This document shows, one piece after another, positions 23,669 through 35,400 of a DNA stretch of 64,000 nucleotides. Under the pieces are notes generated by a model. That model saw nothing but the letters and a program-made list of their open reading frames with translations, was not told the DNA's origin and made no database searches. The position numbers and the translations under genes are program-made. The stretch covers positions 6,576,119-6,640,118 of the forward strand of contig QVOM02000021.1 in NCBI GenBank assembly GCA_003586115.2. The letters run 5' to 3'. How positions within the stretch are numbered: position 1 is the stretch's first letter; each line of letters begins with the position of its first letter. This DNA comes from Salvator merianae (Eukaryota; Chordata; Lepidosauria; Squamata; Teiidae).

Positions 23669-24096
23669 AAACACCAAGCTCAGCAGACTCACAAGGGCTA
23701 GAAAATCAGGCACCAGACAAAAAGCAGGGCTTAATGCTAGTTAAGCTTGGCATAAGATCAGTAATTCACAAGAGTGCAAATAGCCACCTTTCCTATCACA
23801 GAAGACCTGCATCTGAGGCTATTAGGAGAAAAGTTTCTCTGGCCAGAATGAAACTCTCAAGCAGACTTAAGTCCCAAGAACTGCAAGTTAAGATGAGCTG
23901 GAACCGCTGGGACGCTTTTGGTGAGGTGGTCAGCAGCTCCCCCCACACGAGGGCCTGCAGGGCGCACAGTTTGGAGCAGCTCTTCCTAATTCTCAGCGTA
24001 CCCGGTCGTTTTGTACGGGGCTGAATGCTTCTCTGTGCCTTCGCTCAAGGGAGGGAGTGGGCAGGAACCCAGCTAGAGCTGAAACACCGGGACCCT

Positions 24097-24101
24097 CGTC
24101 A
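24097..24101 (-). promoter_or_regulatory. CRHBP: CRE half-site, CGTCA
   Basis: A TGACG half-site on the minus strand sits about 130 bases upstream of the predicted start. A functional cAMP-response element is known at a similar distance in the rodent CRHBP promoter. The match is short and could be chance. Confidence 0.3.
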
Positions 24102-24200
24102 GCGCCGCCAGTCACACACTTCTGTCATGGCGTCGGATGACAGTTACCATGGGTTACCCTATCAGTCAGGGGCCAGGGTGCCTCCCCTTCTCAAGGTCTC

Positions 24201-24208
24201 TATAAATA
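24201..24208 (+). promoter_or_regulatory. CRHBP: TATA box, TATAAATA
   Basis: TATAAATA lies 124 bases before the CRHBP start codon in an otherwise GC-rich stretch. The usual 25-30 base spacing predicts transcription starting near 24231, giving a 5' UTR of about 94 bases. Confidence 0.72.
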
Positions 24209-24230
24209 GGAAGGGGGGGAATGAATGAAA

Positions 24231-24324
24231 CCCCAAACAAGCCGCCGCCGCCTCATTTCAGCGGAAGACAGAGAAAACTTCCGCTCCACTGACTGAGGCG
24301 CAGGAGCAGCGCGAACCAAGCAGC
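24231..24324 (+). other. CRHBP: CRHBP 5' untranslated region (predicted)
   Basis: This is the stretch between the start site predicted from the TATA box and the ATG. It is GC-rich, with a short GCCGCCGCCGCC run at 24241-24252. No in-frame upstream ATG was noticed. Confidence 0.55.
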
Positions 24325-24417
24325 ATGCCTTTCGGTTTCGCGGCGCTGCAGCAGGGTCACCTCCTCCTCCTCCTCCTCTTCTTGGCAGCCCTCGAAGCGC
24401 AGAGCAGGTACTTGGAG
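24325..24417 (+). CDS. CRHBP: CRHBP coding exon 1 (signal peptide)
   Basis: This exon encodes residues 1-31. The ATG at 24325 follows the predicted transcription start by about 95 bases and opens a leucine-rich signal peptide ending near Ala-Gln-Ser-Arg-Tyr-Leu-Glu, which aligns with the human SRYLE segment. The donor is GTGAGC at 24418, in phase 0. The ATG context (AGCATGC) is moderate and no better upstream ATG in frame was seen. Confidence 0.93.
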
Positions 24418-26434
24418 GTGAGCAAAGCTCAGGACGGGCTTAATCCCCTCCAAATCGGAGCGCCGGCAGGACTGGGCAGAGTCGCGGTGACTGTTCCGCT
24501 CATGCCTGGCCGTGGTTGAACGTTTCCCCTTCTCTTCGCATGCCCTTTTGTTTCTGTTTGTTTGCTTGTTTCGCAAAGGCTTTAAATTGGCGCTTTGTTT
24601 GCACACTCCAGCGCAAAGCTCCTTCGGTTTGGGGAAGGGACTTGGAGCGGCTCCCGAGCCCTGCTCCTTGGAGGGCTTTGCTTTTTCTCTGCCTTTGTGT
24701 CTCCAGGTGGGGGACGCGGGCGACGAAGAGCCGTTCCTGCTGCTTAACGCAGAGCTGAAGAGGGAACTCTCGACGGAGGGGCAGTTTTACCGCCGGGCGC
24801 TGCGTGAGTCGCTGCTTTCCAAGCCTTGCCGTGCCGCAAGCAAAGTCCGCGGCGGGCCGCCCCGGAGGGTGGCGGGAGCCGCTGGGCGGCGACGGGGGAG
24901 GGCAGGCCGGGTGGAGAAAGGCGCATTTTGGCTGGGGGAGAGCCAGTTTTAAGGGGCCAGATCGGGTGGTGTGGAGAGCGGTGGTTCCTTCGTTGAGGGA
25001 CGGACCAAGCGTGGGGAGTCCTGGGTTCAAATGCCGCCCGTAGACTGGGAAGCTTCCCGCTGTCCCTGAGACGCCGCCTTCTCGTTCTCGCTTTCTCTCA
25101 GCCTAACCTACAGCATAAACCAGGAAAGTAGACCCGAATCTTCAGTACCTTTGGAGGGACTGGTGGTTAAAAGCGGCTAGGAAAGACAGTAATAAAGTTT
25201 CATGGGGAAACGGGGAAGTCTTTTTTGAATACTAAGGCTGGCTCAGCAGAGGGAAAGTAGTGCCGGTGCTTCTGAGCACGTGCAAAGCGCCTTTCAGTTT
25301 CAACACAAGGCAAGGCTTCTGTATATTAACCCGCACAAGGACAGCGAGGGCTACGCGGAAAGAGCGTTTTGATCCGCATTCTGCGCAGAATTCCCGTTTC
25401 TGCGCAGTGATAAGAAATTGGGTACTCTATTAAATTTCCCTTCAGCCTGAGGATTTTCGGCTACCAACAAAAAAAGCATCGGCAACCTCTTGTCCTCTGG
25501 GGTTAAGGGCAGGAGGACAGATGTTAACTTTGTCGTTTTAAACTTGTTTTGGAGCTTTGAGTGATGATGACCTAGGAAAAGATTGATGAAAAGGGGAGGG
25601 AAGGTTGAAAGAAATGGGCAGAGACAACGTAGTACAGTGATTACAGTGTCCAGTGAGAAGCGTGGAGTCTGAGTTCAAATCTCCATTCAACCATGGAAGC
25701 TTATTAGGTGACCCTGGGCAGGTTATTGCCTTTCAGCTCAATCTACCTCACAAGGTTATCGTAAAAATACCACAGAGAGGAAGGGAATAGATTGTGCTGC
25801 CTTGGGCTCTTGGCAAGAATAGTGGGATTTAAATGCAACAAATAAATAATTTTAGATGTGAAGAGAGCTGAGTGAAAGCTGGGCAAAAGGAATGAGTTGA
25901 CACTGCAGCTAGTGCTTAAATCCTCAAATAAGATCGTTGTTGGAAGTGATTTTCCCTGGCTCCTTCTCCCAGGTTCTGCCAGGTTCTCCTTCACTGAGAG
26001 GAAAGCACCTGCACTTGTTCAAAAGGCCTCCTGTTCCATAGTCTTTTGCCTGGCAGAGTCCTTGTGGCAAAAATGAAGCATGTTCTGGAGTATCCTGCCG
26101 GTGGCTTCAGTTCGCAAGAAATCCCCTGTTGGGAAAATGGATGTCAAAGTGGGAATGTTGTAGTCTGTTATTTTAAGAGAGGTGGGGTTTGCTGAAATCA
26201 AGGCACTGCCTTCAGCACAGAGAGGAGGAAGGAGGAACCTCTGAGCAAGAAGTGGAGGAAGAAAGCCACACGGCTGGAGCTGGTGTGTTTTTCAGGGAGC
26301 ATCTTTAGGGCAGAGAATTATAACTTGCTCTCTGGGAATCAGTGGAAGCTGAGATGAAATTAACACAGGACGAGAGCATATTTGATCAGATACATGTTGT
26401 GTTATCCTCAACTGAAAAGTGTGTGTGTGTGTGT

Positions 26435-26476
<42 letters not shown>

Positions 26477-29400
26477 ATTTCAGTGCAGAGTATATTGGGA
26501 TCTTATTGTACTCCATCCTCAGCCAGGAAGCCTATAGGACAATATGAAACCAGTTGCTGCTTTTCTTCCTAACTCACTTCATAGGATTCAAAGACATAGC
26601 CATGTTAGTCTAGATCAGTAAGCAAGGGGGGTTAGTAGCATCTTAGAAACTAACAAAGAGAAAGAAGTTGGTAGCATGAAATTTCATAGACCTACTTCAT
26701 CAGATGCATGAAGAAGTGCCTAGGGACAGACCTATATAGGATGTGGTGATGAGGTGACAAGTTAAGTATAATGATGGTCATTAAGGCATAATGTGTGAAC
26801 AGAGGTGCAAACTAGTCAGAATGATGTAACGCAGAGTGATGCTGGCTGGGAACCAGACAGGAGATTTGATGAACTATTGAAGGAAGCCCTCAGAAGGCTG
26901 GGATGTTCTAATACCTGTAGTGTTCCAGGAAACCATTGTCTCTTTTTAACCTTCACATTACAACAGGGGTTTTGTAAGCATAATGTGGAACGGAGAGAGT
27001 GTTCATCCTCTTGAGTTCCTTGGAAGAGAGATGAGAGAGAAACACACAAACAAACCAGCAGAATAAAATCTGGAAAGGGGAAGGGAAAATGGGGAGCAAT
27101 GAGACCATGAAGCTGCAAAGTGCAAGACAAGCAGAAACTATTTAATATTAACTTCAAGGCTGCAATCACATGCGCTAAAAAAGCAGCTGAAAAGTGATTT
27201 AGAAGGGGTAGCACGTGGACACTAATGTTCCCTTCCCACCTCTGACCCACATTAAAAGCTAGAAAATGCACTTTGGAAATGCATTTTCTGGCCTTTATAG
27301 TGTGTGAATGCTACAATCTCTAAAACACTTTTGAGCCGCTTTTTTACTGCATTTGGATGAAGCCTCAGCGTTTACAAAATAAACAGAGTGACTGAAACTT
27401 TTACTGGATTAATATGGGGTGCTGAACCATAGTTCCCCAGATATTCCTGAACTACAGCTCCCAACATTTTGTGCAATCTGTCCAAGAACATTTTGGGAGC
27501 CACAGTTGAGCATTGCTGAACTACCATAAGAGCTTTCCCTCTGTAAGGAAACTCAGTGGGAATGCTTGTCCGTAATACTTTAGCACTGAATTTAAAATAG
27601 CTTTGAATGGGGAGCCAGATGATGTTGATTTCCAGTTTTCATTTTGAATTCAGCTTTGGATACTCAGCAGAATTTACACAGCCTTTCCAAAATATGAAGC
27701 ATGCAAACTTAGCTCTATGAACCAAGCTTTAAAAATCACCAGATGTGGGGATTCTTTCTCAGTCTTCTTTAGTTTTGCACGTGCGTTCTTTTCACATGAT
27801 GAGAAGTTTTTGTTTGACAGTATTTGTGTTTGAATAGGGTGTGAGAAGCAGAAAAAGGAATGACTTTCCCCTCTGCCCTCGTCTGCAGGATGCATTGACA
27901 TGCTGAGTATAGAAGGCCAGTTCACCTTCACAGCCAACCAGCCCCAGCTTCATTGTGCCACTTTCTTCATCGGAGAACCAGAGGAGATCATCACGATAGA
28001 TTTTGATTTTGTCAATGTGGACTGTCAAGCTGGAGATTTTTTGAAGGTAATAGGTTTCTTATATACGATTATCCAAGCAGCGCACTCTAGAAAGTTTAGA
28101 CAAGTACAGAAGAGAGAAAAATAAGCAGGACTGATATTTGTAAAAAATACCTGCTCTTGTAAATTGAGGACCCATCTACACCCAAGTTTTAATCCCAGTT
28201 CAGTCCACTTTGAGAGTGAGATAACACATCCGTAAAGTGACAAGGTACTTTCTTTCAGCATTACCTAACTTAGAAAATCCACCTTTGGGTTAAATAATTT
28301 GGGGCGGGAAGGAAGACTAGCCACTTTACTGATGTGCTCTCTTGCTCTGAAAATGGACTGAAGGTGGAATAAACCAGAAGTGTAGACGCTCCTGAGTTTA
28401 TATAAACAACAACAAAAGTATTCCAAATAGTGGACACTGATTCAGTCTGTATTTGAAAATATGCCAAGAGGCATTTAATCACAAACCTGGCAAATGGAAG
28501 CCATTGTGCAAAAGAAAGCAGCCACACCATGGTTCAATTCCATGGATATTTAAGAAAACCTCAAGCAGTCTGCGGTTTCCAGGGATCACACCCAAAACTG
28601 CCCTTCTGATTTTTCTCTAAGCTATCCCCTTGCAATCCAATCCATCCAGTATTCAGATTATCCCAGCACTGAGACCGTTTCTGCTTCTTAGTCTGATTAT
28701 ATTTTCAGGGTATGATCATGCAAGAGCACTATTGGAGGTGGTATCTGAACTTTCAAGGGTGGGCAGAGGGAGGGTTTTCTTCCCCTCCTCAACGAATGGC
28801 AGAGCTTGAGGGTATTCAGTGGGGCCGTGCCATCCACCCCGCCTTCCCCCTTGCTCCACATCTCTAGCTTCCTTGTATTTTTTAAAAATAAACCCGATAT
28901 CTCCAGAGATGCATATTTTTGCAACTTCAAGTGTGCAGGAGGAGGGCTGCATTTCCAGCCAGGATATTGAGGGTGGGGGAGAGGGGAGATTCAACTCTTC
29001 TGAGGCTGGACATTTGTAAAGAAAGCTGTTCCCCAGCAATCAGCTTGGTTTTCTTTAGAAACTTCCACCTCCAGAAAGAGTTAAATCTTCCCCCCAGCAG
29101 CTGTTGCCCTCAACTGCTTAGCTATGGAACTTCCACCTCTCTGATGCCTTAGAAGGAAGTGGTACCAGAGTTACAACTGTCAGATCTAATAGTGGGCAAG
29201 ACAATTCATGTATTTATTTGCCTTACTTTTATTTCCTTCTTTAGTCTTTAAAAGACTTTCAGAGCAGCTTACAAATTCTTAATAAGATCAGCCCCTGTCC
29301 TCAGGGCAACAAAAGAACCTAAGAGGAGCCCTGCTGCATCGGGTCCCAGCCCATCTAGTCCAGCATCCTGTCTCACACAGTGTCTCAGCAACTGCTTCTG

Positions 29401-32400
29401 GGCATTCTCAAGCACAAGACAAAGACAAAACCTTCACCTGCTCTCGACTCCCTGCAAATGGGTTTTACAGACACCCTGCCTGTCTTCCCAACCTGGAGGC
29501 GGTAGGCGTCCATTCTAGTAGCCATTCTAGTACACCTGATCTCCATGAATCTGTCCAATCCATTCTTATAGCTATCCAGGCTGATTGCTGTCACCACCTC
29601 TTCTGATAATAAGAGAACAGACTTGACACATGTGGAGAGAATAGTGAGCAAAAAGGGGCAGGGGAAAGCCTCTGTCTTTTCTTCACTACCCTCATGCAAG
29701 ATGGTTTGCAGACCTATGGTGGCAGATGTGGAGGAGCTCCTGCTGTGAGCATGATGGTAGAGCTCACCAGCCTGCTGTCTCTTCTTCACTTCCCTCAGGC
29801 AAGGTGGTGTGCAGCCTTGAAGTGGAAGTTGGAGGGGGGACAGCACTATAAGGATGCAGTTCTGTGTAAATCCTACATGAAGGCTTAGTCAGTTGTCACA
29901 GGGGATTATATACATATCAGGGAACTTTGAACTGAAATACTGTACAGATGAGGAACAAAAGGAGTGTGGACTTAGCCCTTGAGTTGCCGAGTGTTGCCCA
30001 CTTTGTCCTTATAGGCCATTTACAGATGGCAACACATCCTTCTGGAAAAAAATCCTTTTTCAACCAAAATAGAATATTTAGATAATGCAAGAAATAGATA
30101 ATAATTCTGTTTCTATTGCACTAAAACTCAGTGTATAAAAGGGTACTAAATTAGAAAGTTAGAAATTGCTAAATAAACATAATTAGCAATCATTTTATCA
30201 GTGCCTTTATTTGTCTCAATGAATGTGACATTCATTTTCTGCTATCTGAAACGCGGAGCATATTCTATATTTCTCTGCAGATTTTATGGGTTAAGGAAAA
30301 TAAGAATTTTTGTTGCTATTCAGCCATTAAGTCACATCCGACTCTTCATGGCCTTGTGGTCATATCACGCCAGGCCCTTCTGTACTCTGCTTTTTCCTTA
30401 GTTTGCCCAAGCTCATGTTAGTTGCTTCTGTGACACTGTCTATCATTCACAGCCTCTGCTGTCCCCTTCTCCTTTTGCCTTCAATTTTTCCCAGTATCAG
30501 GGTTTTTTCTAGTGAATCTTATCTTCTCATTATATGGCCAAAGTATTTAAGCTTCAGCTTCACAATGGGCCTATTCACACTTGACAGTAGCAAGCATTGA
30601 GAATGCTTGCTATCCAGAGTGGCTGCAACGATCAGGAACGGGCTTCATCCACTCCCAATCGCTGCTATCAGTGGTGTACTAAATAGTTGTCTGGAACCTT
30701 ACGTGAAGCTCATAGTGTGCTTCAGGTAAGGTTCCATTCACACTTACCTGCATGGCAGTGGCCATCTTGGGTGTAATGTGCCAGTAGCTGACTTCAGGAC
30801 CTGTTTTTGACTACACAGTGTGGACAGCATCCACACCCGGCTTCAGGACCTGTTTTTGACCACAGAATGCAGACAGTGTCCACACTGCATGGTTAAGTAC
30901 TACGCTAACACAGACTAATTAATCTGTGCTAACGTAGTAAGTGCAAAAATGGCCAATTTGTCCTTCTACTTGAAAGTCAGGATTGATTTCCTCTAACTGA
31001 CCGTTTTGATCTTCTTGCAATTCAAGGGATTCTCAAAAGTTTTCTCAGTGCCACAGTTCAGAAATGTTGATTCTTCAGCACTCAGTCTTCCTTACAGTCC
31101 AACTCTAAACAGCCATAATGGGAAAACTATAGCTTTGACTGTATGGATCTTTGTTGGCTGAGTGATGTGTCTGCTTTTTAAAATGCTGTTCAGGTTTGCC
31201 ATAGCTTTCCTTCCAAGGAGCAAGCATCTCTTAATTTCATGGCTACAGTCACCACTGCAGTGATCTTTGAGCCCAAGAAAATAAAACCTGACACTGCTTT
31301 CCCCTTCCCCCCCCCCTCTGTTTGCCAGGAAGTGATGGGACTGATCCTGTGATCTTAGTTTTTTTAATGTTGAACTTCAAGCCAGCTTTTGCGTTTCAAC
31401 CTCATCAAGAGGCTCCATAATTCTTCTTCACTTTCTACCACCAAAGCGGTATTGTCTGCATATCTGAGGTTGTTGATATTTCTCCTGGCAATCTCAATTC
31501 TTGCTCTTGATTGACACAGCCTGGCATTTTGCATGATGCACTCTGCATATAAATTAAATATGTAGGATAATGATACAGAGCCTTTTCATACTGTTTTCCC
31601 AGTCTTGAACCAATTAATTGTTCCATGTTTGATTTTAACTGTTACTTCTTCACCCATGCATACCTTCCTCAGCAGAATGGTCTGGTGCTTCAGTCTCTTT
31701 AAGAACTTGCCATAGTTTGTTGTGATCCACACAGTCAAAAGCTTTAGCATAGTCAATGAAGCAGAAGTACATGTTTTTCTGGAACTCCCTTAATTTCTCC
31801 ATAATCCAGTGAATATTGGTGATTTGGTCTCTAGTTCCTCTGCCTCTTTGATAACCAACTTGCACTCCTGGTAGTTCTTAGTTCACATAGTGCTGAAGTA
31901 CTAGCTTGCAGAATCTTGAGCATAACCTAGCTAGTGTGTGAAATGAACACAACTGTTTGAACCTTCTTGGACATTGCCCATCTTTGGGATTTTAAGTAGT
32001 TCAGCCAGAATTCCATCAGCCCTGCTAGCTTTGTTTTTAGCAATGCTTATTAAGGCCCATTTGACTTCACTCTCCAGGATGTCTGGCTCAAGGTCAGTGA
32101 CCACACCATCAGAGTTATCAATGATGTTAAGATCTTTCTTAGTTCTTTTGTGTATTCTTGCCATCTCTTAACCTCTTCTGCTTCTGTTAGGTCCCTACCA
32201 TTTTTGTCTTTTATCATGCCCATTTTTGCATGAAACATTTCTTGAAGAGACCTCTTGTCTTTCCCATTCCATTGTTTTCGTCTGTTTCTTTCCATTGCTC
32301 ATTTAAGAAAGTTTTCTTATCTTTCCTTGCCATTCTCTGGAAATCTGCATTCACTTGGATATATCTTCCCTTTCTCCCTTGCCTTTTGCTTTCCTTTCCT

Positions 32401-35400
32401 CAGCTATTTGTAAAGCCTCATCAGACAGCTGTTTTGCTTCCTTGCTCTTCTTTTTCTTAGGGAGGTTTTTTGTTGCTGCGTCCTGTACACTGTTATGAAC
32501 TCTGTCTATAGTTCTTTAGGCCCTCTGTCTACCAGATCTAATTCCTTAAATCTATTCATCATCTCCACTGCATATTCATAAGGGAAAATATTTAGGACAT
32601 ACCTGTATGGTCTAGTGGTTTTCCCTATTTTCTTCAATTTAAGTCTGAATTTTGCAGTAAGAAATGCATGATCTGAGATCACAATACTGAAAAGCAAGCA
32701 CTTATTCAGACAGCACAACTGTGTGCAGTATTCGTAACTTATCACTGGCTGCCAGAATCTCTGGATCAGGACCACGGATGGCATGTAAGCCATCCAGAGC
32801 CTGACTGAGAAGGGGAAAGGTACTCAACATCCATTTCTTTGTGCCTGGCACAGACTTCAAAGACACACACAAAGGAAAGCACCCGCTGAAAAGGGAACCA
32901 GCTGCCATACTAATATTGTCATTAATTTGACATTGTACGTTGAATGCTTAGACTGTTCCAAGTTTAAATGCCAAGCTTCAGAAATGTATCCCTTCTAATT
33001 ATACACAATTATTAAAACATTTGAAGTGGAAAATTACAGAGAATGTCAAAGTAATTAACTGTTGCTGTATGAAGTGGTGACCTTACAACTGATGTTAATG
33101 CCAAGTCATATGTGGAACAAATCAGTCAAAATCTCAGACTAGCAGTTAGAATTGTGGGGGGAGCATTGTGACTACTACAGATAAAAACCAAAAAGGGCAC
33201 CATAAGATGTAGTGACAGCCCCAATCTAGATGTCTTCAAAAGAAGGTCGGACATTTTTTATGGAGGGCAGAGCTATCAAGGGCCAGATGGTGGAGACATT
33301 AAATGAAGAAAGTGCTATCAAATTCATGTCCAGCATGTGGATTTTCCACCCTCATATGGCTGGCTATTGTGGAACAGGCTGATTGAATAGGTGTCCCACC
33401 TTACAGACCAGCAGACCAACAGGGAAGCATAAGCAGAGGTGAAAAATTGGCTCATTTCAGACATTTACTGGAACACGATTTGGCTGAATCTGAAGCAGCC
33501 TTGTGCTGACATACACACAGAAATTGTTCCTACTGAGCCAAACTGCCTTTTATCCTTAAAGCTGCTTTTGGTCTTACAGTAGGAAACATTTAAGCACTGA
33601 ATAGAAAAGTCAATAATGGTAAAATCAGGCCAACAAAAATAATGTTTATCATCTCTAAGACGCCCCACCCATTTTGGAAATGGGGGAGGATCTGGTGATA
33701 AGTCTTTCTGCCCATTCCCATCCCCTGAGAGGGATGTGAATTATCCTATCTCCATTCAGATGAGTGGTAGAGAGGTCGGCCAGATGGAAAGAAGAACAGA
33801 TTTCCTGCAGCCTTAATGGTTGCCTATAGAAGAGAATTTCAGCAGGTGTTGCTTAAATGGCAAGCTATATCTGGTGGAATTCTATGCAGCTCTGAAAGAT
33901 GCAGGAAAACCTATTCTGTCCTCCTTTCTATGTGGTTTGTGGAAGGGTTGCTAACTGCAACTGATCTGCACGGATCAGGCGAGAGAGTGGGACTCCGTGA
34001 CTTACCAGATTGTGAGGTGGAAGCAACTGCTTTGGGCCACGTGCTTTTTTGTTTGTAGCTTGTAGAAGATGGTGCTTGCATCAAAAAATTTACTTTTTCT
34101 TTTTTACTTTTTAGAGAGCCAGCGTAGTATGGTTATTAGAGTGCCAAGCTGGAACCTAGAAATTCCTGGGTTGAATCCCCACTCCTTATGAAAGCTCACT
34201 AGATGGCCTTGGGCCACTCACAAATGCTCATGCTAGCCTACCTCACACAGCTGTTGATGCTGGGATAAAATGGAGAGGGACAGAAATGAGATCAACATTG
34301 ATTTATAGATGTGTATTACACTGAAAGACAATATACTGTGTGTGTGTATGTGTATGTTAACTGAAAAATCAGTGCAGGGGAAAGAGTTAACACCTTTTCC
34401 ACCTCTGTTTTGAATGCACATTGCGCCTCAATGGCTACTATTTAAGGAAAAAACACATACATGGAGATTTAGCTCAAGGATCTCTCGTGTCATGTCCAGT
34501 TGTGTGTTTAGTGGTACATGGATGAGAATGTTAATTGGGTCTTCCCATCCAAATGATAACATCCATCTTGGACTAGCAAAACGTAAACTGGATCTTCAGC
34601 TTTCATCCTCAAGTGTTTTATTTTTGAGAATTAATTTCATTTCAGTGGAATTCCTCTGACATAAATAGCTTTGAACATTTGTACTATGTCACTCTGGAGC
34701 TACTAAGTGCTTTTAGTAACAAATATAACACAGAGGCCGCTTGGGTACCACTCTGTGCTTCTGGGACTTGAAGGCAGAAGGTAAACACTAATTGCACCCT
34801 GTGTTGCTGGATCCCTCTAGGTATTTGATGGCTGGATACTGAAAGGAGAGAAATTTCCTAGCTCCTTGGATCATCCTCTGCCCACCTCTGAAAGATACGT
34901 AGATTTTTGTGAAGATGGCCGTATCAGGAGCAGCATCAAATCTTCGCAAAATGTGGCAATGCTCTTCTTCCGAATACATGAGCCAGGAAATGGATTTACA
35001 TTCACAATAAAGAAAAAGCCCAACATTTTCCGTAAGCTTTGTTTTATGTCATCATCTGAGTAGAAAAAAACAAAATATGAGTAGAAGTGGATTGATTTAG
35101 GTTGCTTCCAGACAGTGAGAGGAAAACCTGAGAACTTAATTGCAACTCACTATTTCCTCTTGCCGCCTCTGCCAAACAGCAGGGCAACGTCATGGGCAAG
35201 CAGGAGCACAAAGGTAGCTATTTCCAAGTATTTCAACAGCACAAAATACCCAGAAGTGCGCACATGCCAGCTGCTGCACATGCGCAGTGGCCATTTTTGC
35301 CCTGTTTGAGCCCTGTGCACGTATGGGGCCATTTTCTTCAGTAAGCAACATGCAGATCAAGCTTCCAGACAGGTAGATCATTTCGCTATTCTGGGAAAAT

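Larger units (their letters stand above)
23900..25080. promoter_or_regulatory. CRHBP: CpG-rich promoter block of CRHBP
   Basis: CpG dinucleotides are dense here compared with the depleted flanks, most clearly from about 24230 to 24950, over the predicted start site, exon 1, intron 1 and exon 2. It is the only long CpG-rich host stretch in the window. The other CpG-rich patches lie inside transposons at 550-1454, 5236-6407 and 43198-43382. Edges are estimates made by eye. Confidence 0.7.

Noticed and set aside
24500..25030. 176-residue antisense open frame and a 146-residue sense frame at 24512-24952 over the CRHBP promoter
   Set aside because: GC-rich DNA has few stops. The sense frame overlaps exon 2 only because it reads through introns, and the splice signals fit the CRHBP model.
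26292..26516. Frame rich in SLSLSL and HTHTHT
   Set aside because: It is a translation of the GT/GA microsatellite.
34112..34281. tRNA-like A and B boxes, possible tRNA gene (also 25627, 37252, 46168)
   Set aside because: The boxes belong to tRNA-derived SINEs, which lack an intact cloverleaf.
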